Of a stretch of 12,965 nt of DNA, positions 1-6,581 are shown piece by piece. Under the pieces are notes generated by a model. That model searched no databases. It had not been told where the DNA came from and saw only the letters and a list, made by a program, of their open reading frames with translations. The position numbers were made by a program, and so were the translations under genes. Source of the DNA: JBBKXJ01 sp037969395 (GTDB lineage: Bacteria; Pseudomonadota; Gammaproteobacteria; Pseudomonadales; JAUIET01); contig JBBKXJ010000212.1 of assembly GCA_037969395.1 (NCBI GenBank), positions 1-12,965 of the forward strand, in the 5' to 3' direction. Position 1 is the stretch's first letter, and the number at the start of each line of letters is the position of its first letter.

Positions 1-1
1 C

Positions 2-241
2 GGTCTTGGTGTTGTTGGTAAATTAATTGATAGCGTTAAGAACCGTGCCGACGACGTGCGCGAAGAAGCACCGAAAAAATGGGACGAGTTCGTCAAACGT
101 GGCGAGCAAATGAAAGACAGCACTAATGTCAAAGTGAATAATTTTAGCTTCACTTACACATTCGACCTGGCAGAGCAGCGCGCTCAATTCAACGACGTTG
201 TTGAAGCTCTGCGTGCATTCGTTAAACCTGCCAAGGCTTAA
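2..241 (+). CDS. C-terminal part of a small amphipathic protein, possibly phasin-like (5' end outside window)
   Basis: The frame is open from the window's left edge and gives at least 79 residues ending in KPAKA, so the true start lies upstream. The visible part is charged and probably helical (VKNRADDVREEAPKKWDEF, then VKRGEQM). It is followed by a short polar stretch and a C-terminal helix with AEQRAQFNDVVEALRAF. There is no membrane segment or cysteine. Helical, Lys/Glu/Ala-rich proteins with a KxxDEFVxRGE-like segment resemble phasins (polyhydroxyalkanoate granule proteins), but that link is only a resemblance and the missing N-terminus prevents a firm call. A decayed second copy of this C-terminal region lies just downstream at 309-436, so the family has been duplicated here. 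A weak hairpin at 276-293 may end the transcript. Confidence 0.6.
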   Translation, partial: GLGVVGKLIDSVKNRADDVREEAPKKWDEFVKRGEQMKDSTNVKVNNFSFTYTFDLAEQRAQFNDVVEALRAFVKPAKA

Positions 242-275
242 TCAGTAACACTGTTCGCAATGATCCAATGACCGC

Positions 276-293
276 GGCCACTTTCGGGTGGTC
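276..293 (+). terminator. Weak hairpin, possible degenerate terminator
   Basis: GGCCAC (276-281) pairs with GTGGTC (288-293) including one G-U pair, around a short T/C/G loop. The downstream bases are CCCTTGTC rather than a clean T run, so termination would be weak. The hairpin lies 34 bases after the stop at 241. It closely resembles the stronger terminator at 491-518 (same CAC-TTCGG-GTGG core), which suggests it was copied together with the gene end, or the reverse. Confidence 0.4.
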
Positions 294-308
294 CCTTGTC
301 TGCAACGA

Positions 309-436
309 ATGGATTGTAATGTAGGCTGAGTAAACAACATCAGCTTTTTTACGAATTAGACATGGAAGACCAGCGTGCGCAGTTTCGTGACGTAGTAGAT
401 GTCCTGCGGGCATTTGTCACGCCTTCGGAAGCCTAG
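309..436 (+). pseudogene. Decayed 3' copy of the preceding gene
   Basis: Read from 350, the frame gives YELDMEDQRAQFRDVVDVLR followed by AFVTPSEA and a TAG at 434-436. This aligns without gaps to the end of the upstream protein: 16 of the last 26 residues are identical, including QRAQF, DVV and LRAFV. Further upstream, GTA AAC AAC ATC AGC TTT (330-347) encodes VNNISF, matching VNNFSF of the intact copy, but in a frame shifted by one base. One T appears to be missing from the run at 345-350. An in-frame TGA sits at 327-329 and homology fades above about 309, so the 5' part of the gene is absent. The copy therefore carries a truncation, a stop and a frameshift and should not make the full protein. 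A sequencing error could explain the single-base shift but not the missing 5' half. Confidence 0.7.
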
Positions 437-490
437 TAGTTTGTAGTTGGGCTTAAACGCTGAGCAAGACCGCTTGTAGTTTCAAGCAAT

Positions 491-518
491 AAGGTCACCT
501 TCGGGTGGCCTTTTTTTT
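491..518 (+). terminator. Rho-independent terminator with UUCG loop
   Basis: AAGGTCACC (491-499) pairs with GGTGGCCTT (504-512) over nine base pairs, one of them G-U, closed by a TTCG tetraloop. The 3' side runs into eight consecutive T residues (511-518). This is a textbook intrinsic terminator. It lies 54 bases after the stop of the decayed copy and would end transcription from the upstream gene. Confidence 0.9.
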
Positions 519-658
519 AATTTCCACACGCCAAAATTTATCGACTTAATATCCTTACAATCTTACTACGTGATTCGGTATTGTAGCGCGCATCGCAGAA
601 TCGCGTGACGCAAAACTGGAGATCACTGAATCACAGGGGCTCGGCAGTGTCGCTATTT

Positions 659-673
659 CGTTACGCTGTAACG
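659..673. promoter_or_regulatory. Small palindrome upstream of the DUF885 operon, possible operator
   Basis: CGTTAC-GCT-GTAACG is a perfect inverted repeat with 6-base arms and a 3-base spacer. It sits about 18 bases upstream of the possible -10 box at 691-696, overlapping where a -35 element would lie. That position suits a regulator binding site, but one short palindrome can arise by chance. Confidence 0.3.
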
Positions 674-690
674 CACGCCGATAATTCACT

Positions 691-696
691 TACAAT
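691..696 (+). promoter_or_regulatory. Possible -10 box for the DUF885-GFA operon
   Basis: TACAAT differs from the sigma-70 consensus TATAAT at one position and lies 34 bases before the ATG at 731. No good TTGACA-like element is seen at the right distance; bases 668-673 there are GTAACG. Any promoter would need activation or rely on another sigma factor. The remainder of the 519-730 gap shows no gene. Confidence 0.35.
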
Positions 697-730
697 ACCT
701 GCACTGTAATCAACGGCGGGAAAAGTCACC

Positions 731-2575
731 ATGTCAGCGTCTCTCAACGCGCGCACAAACGGGCTGTATTCTGTGATTTATACGCTATTGCTGTGCGTAT
801 TGGTTACCCCGTTTAGTGCACAAGCGGCATTGTCGGATTTTTCCACCCAACTTGAGTCGGTTGCAGCGAACAGCGGATTCGACAACGAAGGCGCGCGCCT
901 GCTCAAATTACTCGACGTACTCTACGACTACAACATGACGGAGTTTCCGGAGCTCGCTACCCAGGAAGGCTATCCGGGCCAAAATCATCGCTGGACGGAT
1001 TGGTCCGAAAAGGCAGTTGAGAGGCGCAGGCAGGAAACCCGCAAACTGTTTGCCGTGATCCAGAAGATCGAGCGTGAATCGCTGACGCCGGCAGCAAAGC
1101 TCGATTATGACCTGGCATATAAAGTGTTAGGGTGGAATGTGGAATCGCTACAGTTCCCCGAGGAATTGCTGCCGTTAAATCAAATGGGCGGGGTGCAGCA
1201 AGATATCGCGCAGCTGATGACTATTATGCCGGCCACTAAACGCGCCGAATACGACGCCATCATGGCGCGTTTGCATGCCACGCCAAAAGCTATTGATCAA
1301 ACCATAGCGTTAATGAAACGCGGCGTGGCGCAGGGCGTAACGCCACCTAAAATTACCCTGCGTAATGTGCCGGGCCAGGTCGGTAATCAGTTATTTGACG
1401 ATCCGTTACAAAGCCCGTTGCTCACGGCGTTCAGAAAGTTTCCGGCCAGCATTGATGCCAACGATCAGAATAAATTACGCGCTGATGCCAGCGAGTTATA
1501 TCGAAGAGAGATTGCACCGGCATTTGAGCGCCTGCTTAACTTTCTCGAGCAAGACTATTTGCCCAACGCCCGCACCACTATTGGCGCCGAAGACTTACCC
1601 GAGGGAGAGGCCTGGTACCGCTTTCGCGCTATGCGCTCGACGACCACGTCATCAACTCCGCAACAGATTCACAAAATAGGGCTGGATGAGGTCAAACGCA
1701 TCCGCGCGGAAATGGGCCGCGTGATAAAAAACAGTGGTTTTAACGGCTCATTTGACGAATTCACGCAGTTCCTGCGCACTGACCCGCAATTCTTTTTTAA
1801 AGAAAAAGAACAGCTCCTGGTCGCATATAGAGATATCGCCAAGCGTGCTGATGCCGAGCTACCAAAATTATTTGGCACATTGCCACGCCTGCCGTATGGC
1901 GTTAAGGCTATTCCAGCCTATGCCGAAAAGTCGCAAACCACTGCGTATTACATGCCAGGTTCTGTCGAAGCAGCGCGGCCCGGTATTTTCTACGCTAATA
2001 CCTACGACCTTAAAAGTCGGCCCAGCTGGGAAATGGAGGCGTTGACGGTACACGAGGCTATGCCTGGCCACCATTTGCAGATCGCGCTTGCGCAAGAGCA
2101 AACCGACCTTCACCTGTGGCGGCGGCAACTGCTGTTTTTTACCGCGTTTGTCGAGGGCTGGGGGCTGTACTCCGAAAGCCTTGGCGAAGACATGGGTTTT
2201 TACACTGACCCCTACAGCAAATTCGGCCAGCTAACGTATGAGATGTGGCGCGCCATACGGCTGGTGGTCGACACAGGCATGCACAGCATGGGGTGGAGCA
2301 GGCAAAAAGCCATTGATTTCTTCAAGGCCAATAGTGCGAAAACGCAACACGATATTGAAGTTGAGATAGATCGCTACATCGTCTGGCCCGGGCAGGCGCT
2401 CGCTTACAAAATAGGCGAACTCAAACTGCAGGAATTGCGCGCCTATGCGGAAGCTACTCTGGGAGAAGAGTTCGATGTTCGTAGCTTTCACGATCGCGTG
2501 CTTGAAGCGGGTCCGCTACCACTGGATATTCTGGAGCAGCGATTGAAGCAGTGGGTGAATTCAGCCGTCGAGTAA
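731..2575 (+). CDS. Exported DUF885 family protein, putative zinc metallopeptidase
   Basis: This 614-residue protein has the usual length and layout of the DUF885 family. Residues 1-32 look like a Sec signal peptide: a hydrophobic core around residues 12-28, then SAQA with likely cleavage after A32, so it should act in the periplasm or outside the cell. The family's metal-binding signature HEAMPGHH is at 441-448, and EGWGLY at 475-480 probably supplies a further acidic ligand, a gluzincin-like arrangement. Substrates of most family members are unknown; peptidase activity is inferred from the motif. The ATG at 731 is preferred because the signal peptide begins there, with a weak GGGAAA leader about ten bases upstream. 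The GFA-family gene follows after only 19 bases, so the two are probably co-transcribed. Neighbouring peptide-related genes fit a role in peptide breakdown. Confidence 0.9.
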   Translation: MSASLNARTNGLYSVIYTLLLCVLVTPFSAQAALSDFSTQLESVAANSGFDNEGARLLKLLDVLYDYNMTEFPELATQEGYPGQNHRWTDWSEKAVERRRQETRKLFAVIQKIERESLTPAAKLDYDLAYKVLGWNVESLQFPEELLPLNQMGGVQQDIAQLMTIMPATKRAEYDAIMARLHATPKAIDQTIALMKRGVAQGVTPPKITLRNVPGQVGNQLFDDPLQSPLLTAFRKFPASIDANDQNKLRADASELYRREIAPAFERLLNFLEQDYLPNARTTIGAEDLPEGEAWYRFRAMRSTTTSSTPQQIHKIGLDEVKRIRAEMGRVIKNSGFNGSFDEFTQFLRTDPQFFFKEKEQLLVAYRDIAKRADAELPKLFGTLPRLPYGVKAIPAYAEKSQTTAYYMPGSVEAARPGIFYANTYDLKSRPSWEMEALTVHEAMPGHHLQIALAQEQTDLHLWRRQLLFFTAFVEGWGLYSESLGEDMGFYTDPYSKFGQLTYEMWRAIRLVVDTGMHSMGWSRQKAIDFFKANSAKTQHDIEVEIDRYIVWPGQALAYKIGELKLQELRAYAEATLGEEFDVRSFHDRVLEAGPLPLDILEQRLKQWVNSAVE

Positions 2576-2580
2576 GTTGC

Positions 2581-2587
2581 AGAGAGG
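2581..2587 (+). promoter_or_regulatory. Ribosome binding site of the GFA-family gene
   Basis: AGAGAGG lies seven bases before the ATG at 2595. It decides the start in favour of that ATG rather than the TTG at 2577, which has no leader of its own and abuts the stop of the previous gene. Confidence 0.7.
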
Positions 2588-2594
2588 TTCTATC

Positions 2595-2978
2595 ATGAAA
2601 TATTCTGGAAGCTGCCATTGCGGCGCCATTAAGTTCGAAATTGAAGCGCCCGAAAATTTGCAGGTAGACGAGTGCAACTGTTCCATCTGTGCGAAATCAG
2701 GTTACCTGCATTTAATCGTTCCGAAGGATAACTTCAGCCTGTCGCAAGGCGAAGAAAGTATCACTACCTATACCTTCAATACCGGTATAGCCAAACATAT
2801 GTTTTGCAAAGTATGTGGCATCAAACCATTCTACATTCCGCGCTCGAATCCGGATGGTTACGCGGTTAATGCGCGCTGTCTGGATACCCAGCCTGCATCG
2901 CTGACTGTCGCGCCATTTGACGGCGTTAACTGGGAACAGAATGCGCACGCGCTTGCGCATAAATCCGAGCCTGGCTAA
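2595..2978 (+). CDS. GFA-family (Mss4-fold) zinc-binding protein
   Basis: The 127-residue product carries the full cysteine set of the GFA / CENP-V domain: CHC at 7-9, CNCSIC at 27-32 and CKVC at 71-74. These bind one structural and one labile zinc in the Mss4-like fold. Family members were named after a glutathione-dependent formaldehyde-activating enzyme, but most have no proven substrate and the enzymatic label should not be assumed. No signal peptide is present, so it is cytoplasmic, unlike the exported DUF885 product encoded 19 bases upstream in the same transcript. Length is normal for a single-domain family member. Its TAA stop overlaps the stop codon of the convergent GGT-like gene. 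Confidence 0.88.
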   Translation: MKYSGSCHCGAIKFEIEAPENLQVDECNCSICAKSGYLHLIVPKDNFSLSQGEESITTYTFNTGIAKHMFCKVCGIKPFYIPRSNPDGYAVNARCLDTQPASLTVAPFDGVNWEQNAHALAHKSEPG

Positions 2979-4552
2979 CCCTTCACTACCAAGCCAACAC
3001 CACCTCTTCTCGGATCGCCGACGCCGTGAAATTTATTACCCGTTTTCTCCACGGTATGCACGCCGCCGAAGAAAAGATTCAAAGCTGACCAACACTCGTG
3101 TGCGGGAAACGCTTGTTGCAGTGCTGCAACGGTTGTGCGTGCAAAGCCAGGCTCTATATTCAACTGACCGTTTTCAAAATGAATGCGCGCGGCAGACACC
3201 GCCTGTTGTGGTGTCATATTAAAATCTACCAGGTTGACGACTACCTGCAGTATGGCCGTTCTGATGCGATTCGAGCCGCCCGAACCGAGCGCAACAGATT
3301 TACCATTCGCGAGTTGCAACAGCGTTGGCGCCATCATTGATGTCATGCGCTGGTTAGGCTGCCAGTTGTTGAAGCCGTTCGGGTTCAGGTCCTCCTCCCC
3401 CAGAATATTATTCAGCATAATGCCGGTACCTGGCAGCAGGTGGCCGCAGCCTTCGCCGTTGCTGAACGTCATTGCGGCGATGTTACCCTCTGCGTCCATC
3501 ACGCTAATGTGGCTGGTGCCACGCAGGCAACGCGCTCGCCCTTTAACCTGCGTCCGGTATTTGTCGAGATAGTCCTGATCGAGTAGCTGTGTCGTTGCGT
3601 CGCGTTTCTGCCCGGCCATACCACTTTCCTGAGCGGCTAAATAGTCAAGCCGCGCCGCATTGGTTTGCTCCATTACGACTGCCAGCAACTGCAGATGTTC
3701 AAAGCTGCCGTGGCAAATATTATCAAGCGGAAACTGATCCAATATGGCCAGCGCAAAAGCAATTAAAATACCGCCAGAAGACGGCGGCGGATTGGTGTGC
3801 AGTACCGCATCGCGATAGCGCAGTTGCAACGGCTCGCGTCGCATGACTTGATAGTGACGCAAGTCTGCATGACTCAAATAGCCGCCGCCTTGCTGGCAGA
3901 CATTGACCAAAGCTGCCGCCATTTCACCTTCGTAAAACAATCGGTCACCCTCCCGGCCCAATGCTTCCATCGCGGCAGCCAGATCGGGCTGCAGCAGTAG
4001 CTCCCCCTCCTGCACCAGTCGATCAGTATTGCCAGCGGGCGAGTAGTTTTCTGTAGCTTGTCTGGTCACAGCGTAAATTGGTTGCACAATATCAAACAGG
4101 AGAGCCTGTAAGGGGTTAAGCGTCACACCCACAGTCGCTGCTCGTATGGCAGGCTCAACCAGCCGAGCCATTGGTAGCGAACAGCAGTCGCGCTGGACCG
4201 CGAACATGCCTTTTACTGAGCCAGGCACTGCCACTGCTCCCAGGCCAACGTGGAACTCTTGCTGCACGGTGCCGAAGTCGGCATGGATTGGATGGAAGTC
4301 GAGTGGACTTGGCGTACGATTCGATCCCGGTGTGTGCGCAAAAAAATCATATAGCACAGGCTGCTTACCTGTTTGTTGACCCAGCAGGTAACCACCTCCG
4401 GCCAGCGACGCCAACACCGGTTCTGCCACACAGGCGGCAAAGTGCGCGGCAACGATGGCGTCGAAGGCATTGCCGCCATCGCGCAGTATTTCTTCGGCCG
4501 CAGCGGCTGTCAGCGGATGGCCGGCCGCCACCACGCCTTTGACTTTATTCAA
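2975..4552 (-). CDS. Gamma-glutamyltransferase family protein (Ntn hydrolase), cytoplasmic and divergent
   Basis: The 525-residue product opens with GVVAAGHPLTAAAAEEIL, the typical GGT start. It carries the autoprocessing site RGTSHISV with the likely nucleophile T346, then PGTGIMLNN (374-382) and GSGGSNRI (423-430). MTSMMAP (403-409) replaces the usual SSM-P oxyanion segment. GGTs are made as a precursor that cleaves before the threonine and then transfers or hydrolyses gamma-glutamyl groups of glutathione-type peptides. No signal peptide is present, unlike the periplasmic E. coli enzyme. The segment where classical GGTs carry the glutamate-binding arginine (ARETAP/FRE-type) reads YDFFAHTP, with no arginine. 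The spacing between GEED (385-388) and TSM is short, so the lid loop seems absent. The substrate may therefore differ. The start is a TTG with AAGG at good spacing, 24 bp after the sensor kinase stop. Confidence 0.87.
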   Translation of the reverse strand: MNKVKGVVAAGHPLTAAAAEEILRDGGNAFDAIVAAHFAACVAEPVLASLAGGGYLLGQQTGKQPVLYDFFAHTPGSNRTPSPLDFHPIHADFGTVQQEFHVGLGAVAVPGSVKGMFAVQRDCCSLPMARLVEPAIRAATVGVTLNPLQALLFDIVQPIYAVTRQATENYSPAGNTDRLVQEGELLLQPDLAAAMEALGREGDRLFYEGEMAAALVNVCQQGGGYLSHADLRHYQVMRREPLQLRYRDAVLHTNPPPSSGGILIAFALAILDQFPLDNICHGSFEHLQLLAVVMEQTNAARLDYLAAQESGMAGQKRDATTQLLDQDYLDKYRTQVKGRARCLRGTSHISVMDAEGNIAAMTFSNGEGCGHLLPGTGIMLNNILGEEDLNPNGFNNWQPNQRMTSMMAPTLLQLANGKSVALGSGGSNRIRTAILQVVVNLVDFNMTPQQAVSAARIHFENGQLNIEPGFARTTVAALQQAFPAHECWSALNLFFGGVHTVEKTGNKFHGVGDPRRGGVGLVVKG

Positions 4553-4581
4553 CCTTCAACCTTCAACCCTCAATCCTCAAA
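4547..4581 (-). repeat. Five tandem 7-bp units spanning the kinase stop, RBS and GGT start
   Basis: On the - strand the units read TTTGAGG, ATTGAGG, GTTGAAG, GTTGAAG and GTTGAAT, consensus GTTGARG. The first contains the TGA stop of the sensor kinase and the last contains the TTG start of the GGT-like gene. The middle units supply GAGG/AAGG Shine-Dalgarno matches. Since 7 is not a multiple of 3, TTG triplets in neighbouring units lie in different frames, so only the last one opens the GGT frame. Gain or loss of units could alter ribosome loading. Confidence 0.75.
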
Positions 4582-6316
4582 GATCACACGCTTTTGTGAT
4601 CGCCTGCTTCAGCACATCGACCGCAACCGGCTTATGCAACAGTTCAATGCGCGCCTCTTCCGCTTCGCGCAAGCGGTCAGGCGCGGTGTCGCCACTGATA
4701 AGAATTGCCGGCATGTCGGGATACAAAAACCGAATAGTGCGCACCGTAGCAATGCCGTTATCCTTACCACGCAGACGAAAATCAACCAGTATGATGTCGG
4801 GTTTTTGCGCCTTGGCAGCGGCAACGGCGCGGCGGGTGCAATCTGCCGTTGCCACTGTACAGCCCATGCTGTTAAGTAAGGTTTGCATACCGATGGCAAC
4901 CTCCGCCTCATCATCAACAACCAGCACATGCAAATCTTCGAATGATGCAGGTGCGGGCGCTGCTTTGTTCGCTTTGCGACCTACCGGTTGTACCGAGGCC
5001 AGGGTGAGCGAAAACGTAGTGCCTTCGCCGACGCTAGATTGCATTTGCAAATCGAGTTCCAGTAAAGCCGTTAACCGTTTGACAATGGCTAGCCCTAAAC
5101 CCAATCCTTGAGTGCGGTCGCGCTGGGGATTGTCGACCTGATAAAATTCTTCGAAAATCCGCGCCTGCTCTTCGGCGGCAATTCCATGCCCGGTATCCGC
5201 CACAGTCAGACAATGCACCCCCGGCTTGCCGGTAACCAGCACGCTTATCCGTCCGCTGTCGGTATACTTTATGGCATTGCCAAGCAGGTTACGAATGATG
5301 CGCGTGAACAACAGTTGGTCGCTGTTGACATACGCGCTGGGTGAACATTCAAACTGCAGTTGCAGACCTTGCCGGCGCGCGTCTTCTGCAAACTCCTCGC
5401 AAACGCATCCGAGCACATCTTTCAGATTGAACTGCGTGCGATTGACCTGCACTACGCCGGCATCAAGCTTTGAAATATCGAGCAGCGCATCCAGTTGCTT
5501 CGCCAGCGATTGCACCGCGGTGTGCATATGTTGCGCAATATCTCTACTGCCCTCGTCCAGCTCACGCATCGACAATGCCGACGAAAATAACGCCAGCGAC
5601 TGAATGGGTTGGCGCAGGTCGTGACTGGCTGAAGCAAGAAAACGCGTTTTTGCATTATTAGCCGCCTCCGCTTCCTCCAGCGCCGCGTGCAGCTGGGTGT
5701 TTAGCGCTACCTGCTGCAGGCGAATATCAAACGAGTCGCGAAAAAGTTTGTACGCATCGCTGGCAAGGGTGATCAATACTGCACCCATCATAGCGATCAA
5801 TAACGCTACCGATGCTTCTTTCCAACCCGGAGCATCTACGCCTGGACTAAAAGCCCAGAGCACCGACAGCGGCGCCATGATTGGCAGCATATATGCCAAA
5901 AATACCGGCTTGTATCCGGCCGACGTTGCGATACCGGCAGTACACATTGCAACCAACAGCATCGACTGAATGGCCCGTTCAAATTCGGGAAGATAAGGAA
6001 TAAAGAACAGTGATGATGCATGCAGCAGGCCGTGCAAGCCACTGAGGAGTACTGCAATGCGTAATTGCTGCTGTCCGCTTAAATGCTCCATGCCCGGCAG
6101 CCGGCTGAGTGCAATCCAGCGCAGCACCAGCATAGCGGCAACCAGCACCAGCCAGGGTGCCCACAGCAGCGCCGATACATAGGGAAATGCCAGCGCGGCG
6201 ATCATTGCCGCCGTGATAAATACGGGTACAGGAACCTTTTTGCCTTCCATTGCGAGCAATATGACCAATTCTTGCTCAAGACTTTTTACGGCGTTTGCGG
6301 ACGGCTCTAGCGGCAT
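4577..6316 (-). CDS. Hybrid sensor histidine kinase / response regulator with six-helix membrane input
   Basis: Numbered from the ATG at 6316 (579 residues). About six hydrophobic helices occupy residues 29-187 with only short loops, so there is no sizeable periplasmic sensor. A short coiled linker leads to a HisKA domain with phosphoacceptor H232 in SASHDLRQP. The HATPase domain has its N box at NLLGNAIKYT (343-352), DTGHG (374-378) and GLGLGLAIVKRL. A C-terminal receiver begins near 464 with acidic pair D468/D469, phosphoacceptor D512, S541 and K562, all intact. It should autophosphorylate and pass phosphate to its own receiver; no partner output regulator is in the window. The frame stays open to a TTG at 6445, with another ATG at 6379. 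I prefer 6316 because GAG lies six bases upstream and the residues before it look unconserved, but the start is unsure. It is followed at 24 bp by the GGT-like gene and diverges from a desaturase-like gene. Confidence 0.85.
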   Translation of the reverse strand: MPLEPSANAVKSLEQELVILLAMEGKKVPVPVFITAAMIAALAFPYVSALLWAPWLVLVAAMLVLRWIALSRLPGMEHLSGQQQLRIAVLLSGLHGLLHASSLFFIPYLPEFERAIQSMLLVAMCTAGIATSAGYKPVFLAYMLPIMAPLSVLWAFSPGVDAPGWKEASVALLIAMMGAVLITLASDAYKLFRDSFDIRLQQVALNTQLHAALEEAEAANNAKTRFLASASHDLRQPIQSLALFSSALSMRELDEGSRDIAQHMHTAVQSLAKQLDALLDISKLDAGVVQVNRTQFNLKDVLGCVCEEFAEDARRQGLQLQFECSPSAYVNSDQLLFTRIIRNLLGNAIKYTDSGRISVLVTGKPGVHCLTVADTGHGIAAEEQARIFEEFYQVDNPQRDRTQGLGLGLAIVKRLTALLELDLQMQSSVGEGTTFSLTLASVQPVGRKANKAAPAPASFEDLHVLVVDDEAEVAIGMQTLLNSMGCTVATADCTRRAVAAAKAQKPDIILVDFRLRGKDNGIATVRTIRFLYPDMPAILISGDTAPDRLREAEEARIELLHKPVAVDVLKQAITKACDL

Positions 6317-6445
6317 TATGTGCTCTATATCCACGGTTTGTTTCGGTTTGTTAGCATGCGCGGCTGGTATCGCTGCCATGTAACGCAGAGTTTCCAGCAC
6401 GCCAACGGCACAGTGTTTATCTGTGGCCGACACAATATAACGCAA

Positions 6446-6581
6446 CCGTTAGATCGCTTCCGTTATTTTTACGATCAAAAAACGAGCAATCAGCAATCCT
6501 TTCTGCCGCGCATACGCTCCTGCTATGCTTACGTGCTAAACTAAATAGTGAAACCTCCCTCGCATTCGAAAGACTTCCTAT
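6446..6581. promoter_or_regulatory. Divergent promoter region between sensor kinase and desaturase-like gene
   Basis: This AT-rich gap must carry the promoter of the desaturase-like gene and probably that of the kinase. TATGCT at 6524-6529 could be a -10 box for the + strand gene, but no good -35 is seen. GCATA (6510-6514) and TATGC (6524-6528) form an inverted repeat with a 9-base spacer overlapping that box, a possible operator. GCAATC occurs twice seven bases apart near 6486-6498. None of these is strong on its own. Confidence 0.35.

Noticed and set aside
309..436. Programmed frameshift in the second copy at the T run
   Set aside because: A run of six T could slip, but the upstream in-frame TGA and lack of any 5' coding homology make a simple relic more likely.
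2577..2594. TTG at 2577 as the start of the GFA-family gene
   Set aside because: It directly abuts the previous stop without its own ribosome site, while the ATG at 2595 has AGAGAGG seven bases upstream and begins at the conserved domain.
4373..5111. Two long overlapping + strand open frames (168 and 218 codons) opposite the GGT-like and kinase genes
   Set aside because: They lie antisense to two well-supported genes, have no recognisable domain or leader, and show the Arg/Ser/Cys-rich make-up of out-of-frame translation.
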